NCBI GenBank assembly: GCA_029855935.1
Contig: JAGSHN010000004.1
Coordinates: 1 to 64,000, forward strand
DNA from: Candidatus Thorarchaeota archaeon
Lineage (GTDB): Archaea; Asgardarchaeota; Thorarchaeia; Thorarchaeales; Thorarchaeaceae
Length of the DNA: 64,000 bases
Reading direction: 5' to 3'
The notes under the pieces are model-generated. The model had not been told where the DNA came from and ran no database searches. It saw only the letters and a program-made list of their open reading frames with translations. Below, piece after piece: positions 7,996 to 16,549 of this stretch (position 1 is the first letter of the stretch; every line of letters starts with the position of its first letter). The position numbers were made by a program, and so were the translations under genes.

Positions 7996-8016
7996 ATTCT
8001 ATCACTACGGAAATGG

Positions 8017-8024
8017 CTATAAAT
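8017..8024 (+). promoter_or_regulatory. TATA box of tRNA-Leu
   Basis: CTATAAAT lies about 30 bases before the tRNA 5' end at 8053. It is a good archaeal TATA match at the right distance and falls in the short gap after the winged-helix gene. Confidence 0.6.
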
Positions 8025-8052
8025 CAAGACTCGAGAAATAAGGGATAGGAGT

Positions 8053-8161
8053 GCCGAGGTAGCCAAGTGGTCAACGGCGGTGGACTCAAGATCTTACGAC
8101 CACACGATGAGAGATCCACTCTCGTAGGAGTTCACGAGTTCGAATCTCGTCCTCGGCACCA
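8053..8161 (+). tRNA. tRNA-Leu (anticodon CAA), intron-containing
   Basis: Acceptor stem is GCCGAGG/CCTCGGC, with D-arm GCC...GGC, anticodon stem GTGGA/TCCAC, mature loop CTCAAGA, and a long variable arm (CTC-GTAG-GAG) as expected for leucine. T-arm is ACGAG-TTCGAAT-CTCGT, discriminator A is at 8158, and CCA is encoded at 8159-8161. The anticodon CAA reads TTG. The anticodon loop is split between positions 37 and 38 by a 23-nt intron (8091-8113). Confidence 0.95.
8091..8113 (+). other. tRNA-Leu intron (bulge-helix-bulge type)
   Basis: The intron sits at the canonical 37/38 position. CTCA of the anticodon loop pairs with TGAG inside the intron as the 4-bp central helix. An AGA bulge lies on each side, with the splice point after the second base (AG^A) in both. 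The outer helix is GTGGA/TCCAC. The inner intron helix is short and weak, so the motif is slightly relaxed. A tRNA-splicing endonuclease is required but is not in the window. Confidence 0.9.
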
Positions 8162-8202
8162 TCAACTCTCATCCTCTCTCGTCCACATCCCAACAATCTT
8201 TC

Positions 8203-9912
8203 TCAACTCATCATTCTCAGCAGGTCGTCGACAGACCGGGTGTTGATAACGTCCTCTGCAGTGAGCCAGCCACGCCGGGCCTGCGCAACACCAAACCGGA
8301 GGTTCTCCAGCTCCTGAGTCCGATGCGAGTCTGTGTTGATGGCGATGAGCAGGCCCATCTCCTTGGCAAGACGAAGATTTGCATCGTTCAGGTCGAGACG
8401 AACGGGATGAGAGTTCAACTCCATTATCACCTGATTCTCACGGGCCGCCTCGAAGACTCTCTCAAGGTCAATCTCGATTCTAGGTCGACGTAGAAGCATC
8501 CGTCCGGTCGGATGACCAAGAATGTCGACGTGCCTGTTCCCAAGAGCTGTGACCACCCGTTCGGTCATCGTTGCGCGGTCGTCCTTCAGGTGGGAGTGCA
8601 CGGACGCCACCACAACATCCAGCTGAGAGAGGACGCTGTCATCAAGATCGAGCTCCCCACTGGGAAGAATGTCCACCTCGATTCCCTTCAGTATCCGGAC
8701 CCTCCAGCGTCCCGAGGCGTTCAGCTCATCTATCCGGTCCATCTGGCGGAGAAGTCCCCCCTCGTCAAGCCCGCCAGCAATAGTCAGGCTCTTGGAGTGG
8801 TCGGAGATGCAGAGATACTCGTGCCCCAGAACCTCTGCCGCTGTGACCATCTCCTCAAGCGTGTTGGCACCATCTGACTGATTGGTATGAACGTGAAGGT
8901 CACCCTTGATGTCGTTGGGGGAGATGAGAATAGGAAGCTCGTTCTTTTGAGCCGCCTCAATCTCACCACGATCCTCCCTGAGCTCCGGGGGGATGAACTG
9001 CAGGCCCAGCGTAGAATAGATGTCCTGCTCCTCTCGCCCGGCGACCATTCGGTCCTTGTCAAAGAGGCCATACTCATTTAGCCGTAGACCCTTCCGCATT
9101 GCAATTGACCTGAGGTGAACATTGTGGTCCTTGCTGCCAGTGAAGTACTGCAGTCCAGCACCATAGCTCTCTTCAGCCAGCAGTCTGAGGTCTACCTGAG
9201 TCCCTCCACGAAGCCGGACTGACGTCTTTGTATCGCCGTGGACAAGCACATCAGCGGTCTCTGGACTGTTCATCAAAGCTCCTGCCACAGCCTCGCCATC
9301 ATCAGCACACACCAGTATGTCGATGTCACCAATTGTCTCCTTCCGGCGCCTGACTGATCCCGCGATGTCGATTCGTTTCACTGGGACCTGCGACCTTATG
9401 TGTTCCACAAGGCTCTCAGCGAGGGCCAGAGCGTCAGAGAGGAGCACACGTGACATTCCTGCACGGACCAGCGCTATTCCCTCAGATATCTGTTCAATCG
9501 TCTTGGTCCCAATTCCGCGTAGACCCTTGAGGCGACCCTCACGGATGGCGGCCTCGAGAGAGTCTAGGTCGGTCACCCCCAGCGACTCGTAGAGCGTCTT
9601 GATTGTCTTGGGCCCCACACCGGGAATCGCCTCCAACTCGGCCACTTTGACTGGAATCTTCTCACGTAGTGCCTCCAGTTTCTCGATGCGGCCCGTGCGG
9701 AGGTATTCCTCAATCTTCTTGGCAATCGACTTTCCAACGCCCGGAATGTCTGTGAGCTCACCCCGTGCGGCTATGGACTCAATGTCCTCTCCAAGTGACG
9801 ACACCGCCCGCGCGGCCCGGGCATATGCCCGCGGCTTGAATCTGTCCTTGCCCTCGACCTCTAGGAGTATGCTCATCTCGTGGAGCAGCTGGGCAAGTTC
9901 TCTGTTCTTCAT
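8203..9912 (-). CDS. polX: DNA polymerase X family protein with PHP domain
   Basis: The product has about 569 residues when started at ATG 9912 (MKNRELAQLL). The track extends it upstream into the neighbour, which I reject. The N-terminal half is a PolX module. It has helix-hairpin-helix motifs (DIPGVGKSIAKKI, AIPGVGPKTIKTL), then the nucleotidyltransferase acids in GDIDILV and QVDLRLL. The C-terminal half is a complete PHP phosphoesterase domain: DLHVHTNQSDG, ISDHSKSL, GIEVDI, ASVHSH, GHPTGR and INTDSH. Family members do gap-filling synthesis, and the PHP metal site gives 3'-5' exonuclease activity. It starts in an ATGA overlap with the URO-D-like gene upstream. Confidence 0.94.
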   Translation of the reverse strand: MKNRELAQLLHEMSILLEVEGKDRFKPRAYARAARAVSSLGEDIESIAARGELTDIPGVGKSIAKKIEEYLRTGRIEKLEALREKIPVKVAELEAIPGVGPKTIKTLYESLGVTDLDSLEAAIREGRLKGLRGIGTKTIEQISEGIALVRAGMSRVLLSDALALAESLVEHIRSQVPVKRIDIAGSVRRRKETIGDIDILVCADDGEAVAGALMNSPETADVLVHGDTKTSVRLRGGTQVDLRLLAEESYGAGLQYFTGSKDHNVHLRSIAMRKGLRLNEYGLFDKDRMVAGREEQDIYSTLGLQFIPPELREDRGEIEAAQKNELPILISPNDIKGDLHVHTNQSDGANTLEEMVTAAEVLGHEYLCISDHSKSLTIAGGLDEGGLLRQMDRIDELNASGRWRVRILKGIEVDILPSGELDLDDSVLSQLDVVVASVHSHLKDDRATMTERVVTALGNRHVDILGHPTGRMLLRRPRIEIDLERVFEAARENQVIMELNSHPVRLDLNDANLRLAKEMGLLIAINTDSHRTQELENLRFGVAQARRGWLTAEDVINTRSVDDLLRMMS

Positions 9913-10940
9913 CTGTCGTATGCCTCCCAGTCCTCTGACCACGGGTCGATGGACCTGACTGTGTCCACAACGGTGCGGATGTTGTCCTCGGGCGTGTCTT
10001 GGAAGATGACACAACCGGGCGCCACAATGAGTCTGCGCAGACCTGTTTCGCGCAACACTGAGAGGAGCTGTTCCTCTATCTCCTCCTTGGAGCCATTGCG
10101 CAGAATGCCAGTGTGATCAATTCCGCCAAGGACGGCCAGGTGCATCTGCTGCTTCGCCTCACGGAGACTGGGCGTCGCGCGCTGGTCCTCCCAGTTGATT
10201 GCGCTCACACCTGGGACTCGAGATATCTTGTCCAATCGTACACGTTCACCAGGCTCATGGGCGTGGAGATGGACCACAATGAAGTCAGAGCGATGACGGA
10301 CTCTTGAGATTAGTTTCAGCTGACTTGGCAGGACGAAGCGCTCGTAGAGTTCGGAGGAGATTGACCTGTCCGTTGAGTGTTGTGATGCAATGAACAGTCC
10401 GTCGGCACCAGCGTCGAGCGTGGCCAGCGCAAACTCCGTCATCACCGTCGTTATGACCTCCAGTGCACGCTCCATGAGATCGGGATGCGACTTGAGATAA
10501 TCAACTAGTGGCCCCTGGCATAACTTGTCAGCGACCATCGTGGGATCGAAGATTGTGGCCATTGTGGGAACCGTGTCCTGTGCGTACCGGTGTATCATCT
10601 CGACAGCGCGGACCTGCTCTCCAAACTCGCCAGCGTTCACATCCACTGGCTCTATGGTCTCCCAGTCACTGACATCTCTTACCCTGCACGACTTGCAGAC
10701 TGTAGAGCCGCTGACTGCACCCTCATAGACGGCCTCACAGCCCCAGTCCACGACAGGATAGCGACCGTGAAATGATATCTTGAGCAGGTCGTGTTGAAAC
10801 CTCCTATGAAGGTCTATCTCGGCGGTTGCAAGGCCCTCTGCAGTGCGGTCCCTCTCGGGATGGTGCTGCCACAAGGAGAGAGGTATGTGCTCGGGTAGCT
10901 CTCCCAGCAGCGCCTCTCTGACAAGCTCAAATCGCGTCAT
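9909..10940 (-). CDS. URO-D superfamily protein (uroporphyrinogen decarboxylase/methyltransferase-like)
   Basis: The 343-residue TIM-barrel protein resembles the URO-D superfamily: LDAGADGLFIASQ in the barrel centre and the C-terminal GCVIFQDTPEDNIRTVVDTVR typical of the family. It also has HLHAHEP and a later Cys, which recalls the zinc site of corrinoid/coenzyme-M methyltransferases (MtaA/MtbA) more than true UroD. The substrate is therefore open. A CTTTATCC element about 30 bases upstream suggests a nearly leaderless transcript. Its stop overlaps the start of polX, an odd partner with no evident shared pathway. Confidence 0.8.
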   Translation of the reverse strand: MTRFELVREALLGELPEHIPLSLWQHHPERDRTAEGLATAEIDLHRRFQHDLLKISFHGRYPVVDWGCEAVYEGAVSGSTVCKSCRVRDVSDWETIEPVDVNAGEFGEQVRAVEMIHRYAQDTVPTMATIFDPTMVADKLCQGPLVDYLKSHPDLMERALEVITTVMTEFALATLDAGADGLFIASQHSTDRSISSELYERFVLPSQLKLISRVRHRSDFIVVHLHAHEPGERVRLDKISRVPGVSAINWEDQRATPSLREAKQQMHLAVLGGIDHTGILRNGSKEEIEEQLLSVLRETGLRRLIVAPGCVIFQDTPEDNIRTVVDTVRSIDPWSEDWEAYDR

Positions 10941-11027
10941 GACATCTAGTCGAGAGCACCTGCGGGATAAAGAGAGTTGCGGAGCAGTCGCCAGCAGGCT
11001 CCCTGATGGAGAAACTCGACAAGAGCG

Positions 11028-12275
11028 TCACTCAAGAATGTCATCAATGATACGACCGAGGCGAGGATCGTCTCTGAACACCTCACCAATCTGTTTCTTG
11101 CCCACGGCAAGACGTATCTTCTTGGTGCGGCCGTACCGACCCTTCGAGATGACCGTCGTATTGATCAGACCCAGCATGTCGAGCTCTGAGATCAGGTCAG
11201 AGACTCGTCGCTGCGTGAGTGTGTCAAGTGATAGTGCCCGGGCCACCTCGGTGTAGACATTGAAGCACTCACCAGTGAAGATGTCCCGCTTGCCCCTCTT
11301 GGTGAGGGCATACACGGCGAAGAGCACGGCCTTGGACTGCATCGGCAGCGTCTTTATCGCCTCTGTCACACTGTCACGTTCGAGTATCTTCTGTGCCTCT
11401 CGGACGTGCTCTTGGGTGACCTTGTCATCACCCCTTCTCTCAGCGAGTTCGCCCGCCGTACGCAGGAGGTCGAGGGCACGACGAGCGTCCCCGTGTTCCT
11501 GTGCTGCCAGTGCCCCCACGAGATTGATGACACCCTCGTCGGCAATCACCCCATCATTGAACGCGAGCGATACACGCTGCTCGAGAATTCCTCGCAGCTC
11601 GACTGCATTATACGGTGGGAAGACCACCTCCTCCTCACCAAGGCTGCTCAGAACACGCGGGTCGAGCATCTCCTTGAACTTAAGGTCGTTACTAATACCG
11701 ATTATCGAGATGCGACTGCGTGTCAACTCCCCATTCATCCGTGTCAGACCATACAGGATGTCGTTGCCCTGACTCACGTCGCGTTTCAGCAGGCTGTCGA
11801 CCTCGTCCAGCACCACGACAAGGATGTTCTCCTCAGAGTCGAGCTTCGTCTTGAGCACCTTGCGGATCTCGTCAGTCGGCAGACCTGTGAACGGCACCTC
11901 CGAGCCGTCCGGCATTCGGGCCCCTATCTGTTCACATAGACTCCGCAGCACCCGGTAGTTCGTACCCACGATCCTGCAATTGACGAAGGCGCTCAATGGC
12001 GGGCGGACACCACTCTCGTTCGCCTTGGACACCAATGCCTTCAGCACGTATTTGGCGACCACCGTCTTTCCCGTCCCAGTCTTTCCGTAGCACAGAATGT
12101 TAGATGGCGGCGCACCACGGAGCGCTGGCCCGAGTATTGATGCGATCCTGCTCATCTGCTCATCACGATACGGGAGCTCGTCTGGGACAAACGTCGGCCT
12201 GAGAGCGTGCCGATTGCGGAATATTGACTGACCCTGAAGGAACTTGTCAAAGAGCTTGTCAAGGGGCTTCTCCAA
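11028..12275 (-). CDS. cdc6: Orc1/Cdc6 replication initiator ATPase
   Basis: The 415-residue protein is a typical archaeal origin-binding initiator. It has an AAA+ domain with Walker A GKTGTGKT (about residues 65-72), Walker B VVLDEVDSLL and sensor-1 ISIIGISNDL. The lid region holds EQHGDARRALDLLRTAGE (sensor 2), and a C-terminal winged helix carries FNVYTEVARALSLDTLTQRRVSDLI. It loads MCM at origins. It is divergent from the METTL5-like gene, across 141 bases. A GACTTTATTTC element (minus strand, near 12350) is a possible promoter. I looked there for origin-recognition-box repeats and did not find convincing ones. Confidence 0.95.
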   Translation of the reverse strand: MEKPLDKLFDKFLQGQSIFRNRHALRPTFVPDELPYRDEQMSRIASILGPALRGAPPSNILCYGKTGTGKTVVAKYVLKALVSKANESGVRPPLSAFVNCRIVGTNYRVLRSLCEQIGARMPDGSEVPFTGLPTDEIRKVLKTKLDSEENILVVVLDEVDSLLKRDVSQGNDILYGLTRMNGELTRSRISIIGISNDLKFKEMLDPRVLSSLGEEEVVFPPYNAVELRGILEQRVSLAFNDGVIADEGVINLVGALAAQEHGDARRALDLLRTAGELAERRGDDKVTQEHVREAQKILERDSVTEAIKTLPMQSKAVLFAVYALTKRGKRDIFTGECFNVYTEVARALSLDTLTQRRVSDLISELDMLGLINTTVISKGRYGRTKKIRLAVGKKQIGEVFRDDPRLGRIIDDILE

Positions 12276-12416
12276 CTTGAACTCTCAACTCCATCGGAAG
12301 AGAGGGTTGCTTCCAGTGTTTCCTATGGAGCTTGTGGAGCCGGCTCCCGAAATAAAGTCAAGTATTACGAACACCGCGAGGGGAGCTATGATTATTACCG
12401 AGAGGCGGGGGAGGAC

Positions 12417-13091
12417 ATGGCAGGCACAGTACGGGGAACTGCCAATCCAACGGAGATGAACTGCCTCTTGCGACTGCGAGAACTCGAGATGGCCCTTGAG
12501 AGAATCGAACGGAGGGAGCAGAGAGAGATCTCGCTTGAGGACTACCCGACACCAGCCCCCATAGCAGCTGCAATCCTCTACGCTGCAGAGATGGAACATG
12601 GTGACATCCGTGACAAGGTCGTGGTCGACCTCGGATGTGGCGATGGAATATTTGCGATAGGGGCAGCGATGCTGGGGGCCCGAGGGGTGATTGGGATCGA
12701 TGTGCAAAGCAAAGCCTTAAAGGTCTGCCAACGGAATTCAAGACTGCTAGGAACAGATGGCGTGACAGACTGGGTCCTTGGGGAGGTAACTTCTCTCGGA
12801 CTTAGAGATGTAGACACTGTGGTGAGCAATCCTCCCTTCGGGGTCAAGAAACGTGGAGCCGATGTCGCCTTCTTGACCAAGGCCCTGTCCATAGCCAAAG
12901 TGACATATAGCATTCACCTGGCAGGTGAGAAGAATAGAGAGTTCCTCAGGAGGAAGATTGAGGGTCTCGGAGGAAGAGTGACTCAGATCGAGACGTTCGA
13001 GTTTCCAATACCGAGGCTGTTCGAGTTCCACAGGAGAGAGCGACACAGGACGCAAGTGGACCTGTATAGAATAGAGAGTGTCAAGAGGTGA
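12417..13091 (+). CDS. METTL5-like N6-adenine RNA methyltransferase
   Basis: The 224-residue protein closely follows the METTL5 pattern. It has LEDYPTPAPIAAAILY near residues 42-57, motif I VVDLGCGDGIFAIGAAMLGA, then GIDVQSKAL. The N6-adenine motif NPPFGVKKRGADVAFL and the C-terminal FEFPIPRLFEFHRRER complete the match. Eukaryotic METTL5 methylates an adenosine of small-subunit rRNA, so an rRNA target is likely here. The ATG at 12417 is preceded by GGGGGAGG, a strong ribosome site. An ATG at 12456 is possible. It is the first gene of a long information-processing run and overlaps or abuts csl4. Confidence 0.88.
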   Translation: MAGTVRGTANPTEMNCLLRLRELEMALERIERREQREISLEDYPTPAPIAAAILYAAEMEHGDIRDKVVVDLGCGDGIFAIGAAMLGARGVIGIDVQSKALKVCQRNSRLLGTDGVTDWVLGEVTSLGLRDVDTVVSNPPFGVKKRGADVAFLTKALSIAKVTYSIHLAGEKNREFLRRKIEGLGGRVTQIETFEFPIPRLFEFHRRERHRTQVDLYRIESVKR

Positions 13092-13101
13092 GATTCCCAA
13101 G

Positions 13102-13860
13102 ATGGCAAACGTGAAGAGCGGTGACATTGTGGTACCGGGAGATCCTCTGTGTGTGATTGAAGAGTTCACCCCCAGCTTCGGGACCTATGAGGAGAATGGA
13201 GTGGTCTATGCGGCCACCTCCGGTGCCGTCGCTGTGGATGTCAAGAAGCGTGAGATACGGGTGGTGAATCCGGACGGCTCAATCCGACTATCACTCCCGG
13301 TGAAGGGGGATGTCCTGCTCGGAGAGGTCATCAATGTGTATGACCAAAGGGCCGAGGTGACGGTTGTCAAGCGCAATGACACGGACATTCACAATGCGCT
13401 GATAGGAGAGGTGCACATAAGCAATGTCACTCGGCGTTATGTCAAATCGATGTACGATGTGCTGCGCCCCAGTGACATAGTCAGAGCAAGAGCTCTGAAT
13501 ACCCATCAGATTCCCGTGCAGCTGAGTCTTGTCGGCCCCGAGTTCGGGGTCATCTATGCCAAGTGCAGCAAGTGTGGTTACCCGTTGACATACACTGCAC
13601 CAAACAATCTCATCTGTCTGCGATGCGAGAACAGAGAAACTCGCGAGACCGCAAATGACTATGGCCAGAGATTCGGTCTCGAGCCGCGGCCAGACCTTGC
13701 GCCTCGACGGAGAGCCCCTCGTGGACCTCCTAGAGGAAACCGCAGAACCAGGCCAATGGGACGACGAAGACTGCCACCGAGACAACAGCACGATGGACGA
13801 CGTCCACCACGAGGCAGATCAGCAGGACAGAGGACGGGCAGAGGTAGTAGGAGAAGATAA
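13102..13860 (+). CDS. csl4: Exosome subunit Csl4 with Arg-rich tail
   Basis: The product has about 252 residues from ATG 13102, which follows AGGTGAG. A GTG at 13078 is less likely. The N-terminal domain starts VVPGDPLCVIEEFTPSFGTY, as in Csl4. An S1 RNA-binding domain (VLLGEVINVYDQRAEVTVV ... VRARAL) follows, then a zinc ribbon CSKCGYPL...CLRCEN. Csl4 forms part of the RNA-binding cap of the archaeal exosome. After the zinc ribbon there is an unusual tail of about 70 residues, mostly Arg, Gly and Pro with RGPPRG and RRPPRGR blocks, predicted disordered and RNA-binding. It lies three bases upstream of rpoL. Confidence 0.94.
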   Translation: MANVKSGDIVVPGDPLCVIEEFTPSFGTYEENGVVYAATSGAVAVDVKKREIRVVNPDGSIRLSLPVKGDVLLGEVINVYDQRAEVTVVKRNDTDIHNALIGEVHISNVTRRYVKSMYDVLRPSDIVRARALNTHQIPVQLSLVGPEFGVIYAKCSKCGYPLTYTAPNNLICLRCENRETRETANDYGQRFGLEPRPDLAPRRRAPRGPPRGNRRTRPMGRRRLPPRQQHDGRRPPRGRSAGQRTGRGSRRR

Positions 13861-13862
13861 AG

Positions 13863-14150
13863 ATGGAACCCAAGATCATCGAGAACAGCAGATACGAGAT
13901 CAAGTTTGAGGTAGTAGGGGAGGGTCACTCCTTCTGTAATCTGCTCCGCAAGACGCTCCTTGAGGAGCCAGCGGTGGAGTTCGCCGGATACAGCATTGAC
14001 CATCCACTCCTCTCCAACCCAGTATTCACCCTCAGGACGAAGCGTCGGCAGGCGAATGTCGTTCTGAGAGAGGCACTGGAGAAGATGCTCGCAAGGACCG
14101 AGGAGTTCAGAAAGAAGTTCAAACAGGCAGTCGCTGATAATGAGGTCTGA
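13863..14150 (+). CDS. rpoL: DNA-directed RNA polymerase subunit L
   Basis: The 95-residue protein matches RpoL/Rpb11. It has the YEIKFEVVGEGHSFCNLLRKTLLE start, FAGYSIDHPLLSNPVFTLRT strands and a C-terminal helix. RpoL pairs with RpoD in the polymerase assembly platform. It starts two bases after csl4 stops and overlaps the RNase III-like gene by 11 bases, a gene order (csl4-rpoL-...-tfs) found in many archaea. Confidence 0.95.
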   Translation: MEPKIIENSRYEIKFEVVGEGHSFCNLLRKTLLEEPAVEFAGYSIDHPLLSNPVFTLRTKRRQANVVLREALEKMLARTEEFRKKFKQAVADNEV

Positions 14151-14589
14151 GAGTCAGGGTGAGGATGACCCAGTCCCGGCGGACTGGTCAACACTTGTGA
14201 AGTCCAGCTCTGTTCGAGACATCATGGCCGACACCGGCTTGGCACAGATAGGCGACAATCTTGTCAACCTATGCTTCTCGGTGGCCAAGTCGCTTGTCAC
14301 CGGGAGAATGGTGGGCGAAAAGGTCAGCGACAAGGTCTTGGCAAGAGCAATAAGGGCCACACCACTGTATCAGCACGTTGGGCATCGTACTGATGCGGGC
14401 ACGGCGGGCGATGCCTACGAGGCCATAGTCGGTTACCTCTGGCTGACTGGTCGGACGACCGTTGGGGAGATTGTCGAGATTATTGCAAGACATCTCCATA
14501 TCGATGAGAAGATGAACAGAAGACAGCAGGCTGGAGCCGCGGCCGAGGCGCTGCGAAGGCTTGTCGAGACTCTATCGGAGAGGTTGTAG
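14140..14589 (+). CDS. RNase III-like protein
   Basis: The 149-residue protein has the RNase III fold of the small archaeal group (Ribonucleas_3_2). It has GLAQIGDNLVNLCFSVAKSL near residues 34-53, where the first half of the catalytic signature lies, and TDAGTAGDAYEAIVGYLWLTG near residues 87-107, holding the second acidic motif. There is no double-stranded-RNA-binding domain. Some metal-binding acids differ from bacterial RNase III, so activity is uncertain. Its position between rpoL and tfs suggests a role in RNA metabolism. Confidence 0.8.
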   Translation: MRSESQGEDDPVPADWSTLVKSSSVRDIMADTGLAQIGDNLVNLCFSVAKSLVTGRMVGEKVSDKVLARAIRATPLYQHVGHRTDAGTAGDAYEAIVGYLWLTGRTTVGEIVEIIARHLHIDEKMNRRQQAGAAAEALRRLVETLSERL

Positions 14590-14683
14590 GACATCTGTGC
14601 GGCTCCAAGGCTGTTAGTGCCCTGTCAGAATCCTTAAGTTGGTTGACATTCCGCGGAGAGTCCAACAGATGAGGTACTGAGAG

Positions 14684-15013
14684 ATGGAGTTCTGCGACAA
14701 GTGTGGTGCGATGATGGTCCCCGTCACTCTTGAAGATGGGTCGAGGGTACTCAAGTGTCGTAGCTGTGGCACCATAAAGAAGATCAGTGGTGCAATGAGA
14801 GTTTCGCAGAAGCTGAGAAAGACACCCCGGGACAAGATAGTAGTAGTTGAGGATGAGAGTATCCCCATGCCCGTGACGAAGGCCACCTGTCCAAAGTGTG
14901 GGAATAACGAGGCATATTACTGGACACTGCAGACGCGCCGTGGCGATGAGGGCGCTACAGAGTTCTATAGATGTACAAAGTGCAAGTATACTTGGCGGAA
15001 CTATGGCGGCTAG
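14684..15013 (+). CDS. tfs: Transcription elongation factor TFS
   Basis: The 109-residue protein has an N-terminal zinc ribbon (CDKCGAMM...CRSCG) and a C-terminal zinc ribbon (CPKCG...CTKCKYTWRNYG). The C-terminal ribbon carries the acidic DE pair in RRGDEGATEFYRC that reaches the polymerase active site. TFS stimulates RNA cleavage by backtracked RNA polymerase. The acidic pair is intact, so it should be an active cleavage factor. A 94-bp gap with a weakly AT-rich stretch (ATCCTTAAGTTGG) precedes it, so it may have its own promoter. Confidence 0.95.
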   Translation: MEFCDKCGAMMVPVTLEDGSRVLKCRSCGTIKKISGAMRVSQKLRKTPRDKIVVVEDESIPMPVTKATCPKCGNNEAYYWTLQTRRGDEGATEFYRCTKCKYTWRNYGG

Positions 15014-15070
15014 AGCGCCAAGGACGTACAGACTTATTACCAGAGCGCCAGTAACACCTGAGGAGAAGAG

Positions 15071-15448
15071 GTGCCCACCGTGAGCGATGACAGGAAGTAC
15101 AGGCCCCGTCCAGCAGCACCCTTTGTGACCGTCCGCTCTCTGTCAGATGACACATCCGGCCCGGTCCGCATCCTTGGCATAGTAATAGAGTCCAAGCCGG
15201 GAGTGGCAATAGTTCAGGACCTGCTTGATGATGTGGACAGGGCACAGTCGATTCGCGTGATAGTCGAGGGAGAACTTCAAGTCGAACACAAGTACATTGT
15301 GATGGGGGAGGTCACGAGGAAGAAGGGAGAGGATGGAGGCCTCCTGATCAGTGCAATCCTCGCTCACGATGTGAGCGACCTTGACGTGCGGGAGTTCAAA
15401 CGCGCACTGGAGCTCGAGAGAGAAGTGCATGCGTATCTCGTGCGGTGA
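15071..15448 (+). CDS. Predicted OB-fold protein of unknown function
   Basis: The 125-residue protein reads as one five-stranded OB fold: VRILGIVIESKPGVAIVQDL, then IRVIVEG, KYIVMGEVTRKK and GGLLISAILAHDV, ending in an acidic helix. This resembles small RPA-type single-strand-binding subunits, but I cannot place it in a named family. It starts at GTG 15071 after GGAGAAGAG. A GTG at 15080 is possible. It sits between tfs and the PCNA gene, in a replication/transcription run, which fits nucleic-acid binding. The function is an inference from fold and position. Confidence 0.65.
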   Translation: MPTVSDDRKYRPRPAAPFVTVRSLSDDTSGPVRILGIVIESKPGVAIVQDLLDDVDRAQSIRVIVEGELQVEHKYIVMGEVTRKKGEDGGLLISAILAHDVSDLDVREFKRALELEREVHAYLVR

Positions 15449-15660
15449 GTCCGCTGATGCGAAAAGGGGCATGAGCAGATTAAAATGTGTGTTGGGCCGA
15501 AGGTGGGAGCGTTAGACAGTTGGGTTGTTCAAATACATCAGGCCCGACTATCACTTGAACGATACGGATAATGTGATGGAGAATTGCTGTCCAAAACGAC
15601 GGCCCGACGAACAGATGAAAGAACAGAAAAGGAAATGGAGTGCTGACTGGAGGAGCAGAA

Positions 15661-16413
15661 ATGTTTCACGCGACTCTCGATAGTACCAAGACGTGGAAGC
15701 AGATTGTGGATGCGCTGGCAACATTGCTCACGGAGGTTGTCTTCATCATCGATGATAAGGGGATATCGCTGTGCCAGCTTGACTCGTCAAAGGCTGCGAT
15801 GATCGACCTCAGCCTCCCCGCCGGAGTCTTTCAGGAGTATCAGTGTTCCCAGGAGCACGTGGTATGTCTCGACACGGACGAGCTCGTGAAGGTGAGCAAG
15901 AGGATGGCCGGGGACGATCACATAGAGTTCAGCCTTGACGACGATGCACAGAGATTCGAGATAAAGCTGATTGGACAGGCCGAGAGACGGTTCAGTTTTA
16001 TGCTTCTCACGCCTCCAGAGGAACGGCGGTCAAGCAAGCCCATGCCATACGATGTACGTGCAGAGATGTTTACCGATGCGTTCAAGCAGGCCATCAAGGA
16101 CATCAGTGTCATATCTAACCACGTGAGGATTCGCGCCGAGGAGGGCACCCTTGAGTTCAGAGGCGAGGGAAACCTTGGAGAGGCGCATGTCACTCTCAGG
16201 GTTGGAGAAGAGTCGCCACTGTACAGTCTTGAGATTGGCAGACCAGCCACGGCGATGTACTCTATGAGCTATCTTGCAAATATCTCGAAGGCGATGTCAA
16301 GCGACAGCCTCGTGTTACAGTTTGCGACCGACAAGCCGATTCAGATGGAGTTCGGAGTGGCCGAGGGAGGAACTATCAAGTTCATCCTTGCGCCGCGTAT
16401 TGAGAGAAGATAG
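15661..16413 (+). CDS. pcn: DNA polymerase sliding clamp PCNA
   Basis: The 250-residue protein (ATG 15661 after GGAGGAG, rejecting the track's longer start) has the two-domain clamp fold: MFHATLDSTKTWKQIVDAL, then FIIDDKGISLCQLDSSKAAMI, LVKVSKRM, LTPPEERR in the interdomain linker, and FKQAIKDISVISNHVRI in domain two. The C-terminus has PIQMEFGVAEGGTIKFILAPRIE. PCNA tethers polymerase, FEN1 and ligase to DNA. A 212-bp gap upstream, including GATTAAAATG, probably holds its promoter. The next gene is priS, 136 bases on. Confidence 0.96.
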   Translation: MFHATLDSTKTWKQIVDALATLLTEVVFIIDDKGISLCQLDSSKAAMIDLSLPAGVFQEYQCSQEHVVCLDTDELVKVSKRMAGDDHIEFSLDDDAQRFEIKLIGQAERRFSFMLLTPPEERRSSKPMPYDVRAEMFTDAFKQAIKDISVISNHVRIRAEEGTLEFRGEGNLGEAHVTLRVGEESPLYSLEIGRPATAMYSMSYLANISKAMSSDSLVLQFATDKPIQMEFGVAEGGTIKFILAPRIERR

Positions 16414-16549
16414 ACGAATGGCAGGACGCACAACAAGACACATTGAAGGCGAGCCATCAGACTGACGTTTCTGCCAGCGCCATCCATACTCTGACCATCT
16501 GTCCGCAGAGGTAGACAAAGACCGCCCGCAGTAGCAGGAGCCCAAGGCG

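Noticed and set aside
9913-10014. N-terminal extension of the PolX ORF
   Set aside because: It lies inside the URO-D-like gene, and the ATGA junction plus the family start at MKNRELAQLL favour the shorter protein.
12276-12416. Possible replication origin next to cdc6
   Set aside because: The gap has CCAGTGTTTCC but no repeated origin-recognition boxes or long AT-rich unwinding element that I can see. A genome-wide GC-skew plot would decide.
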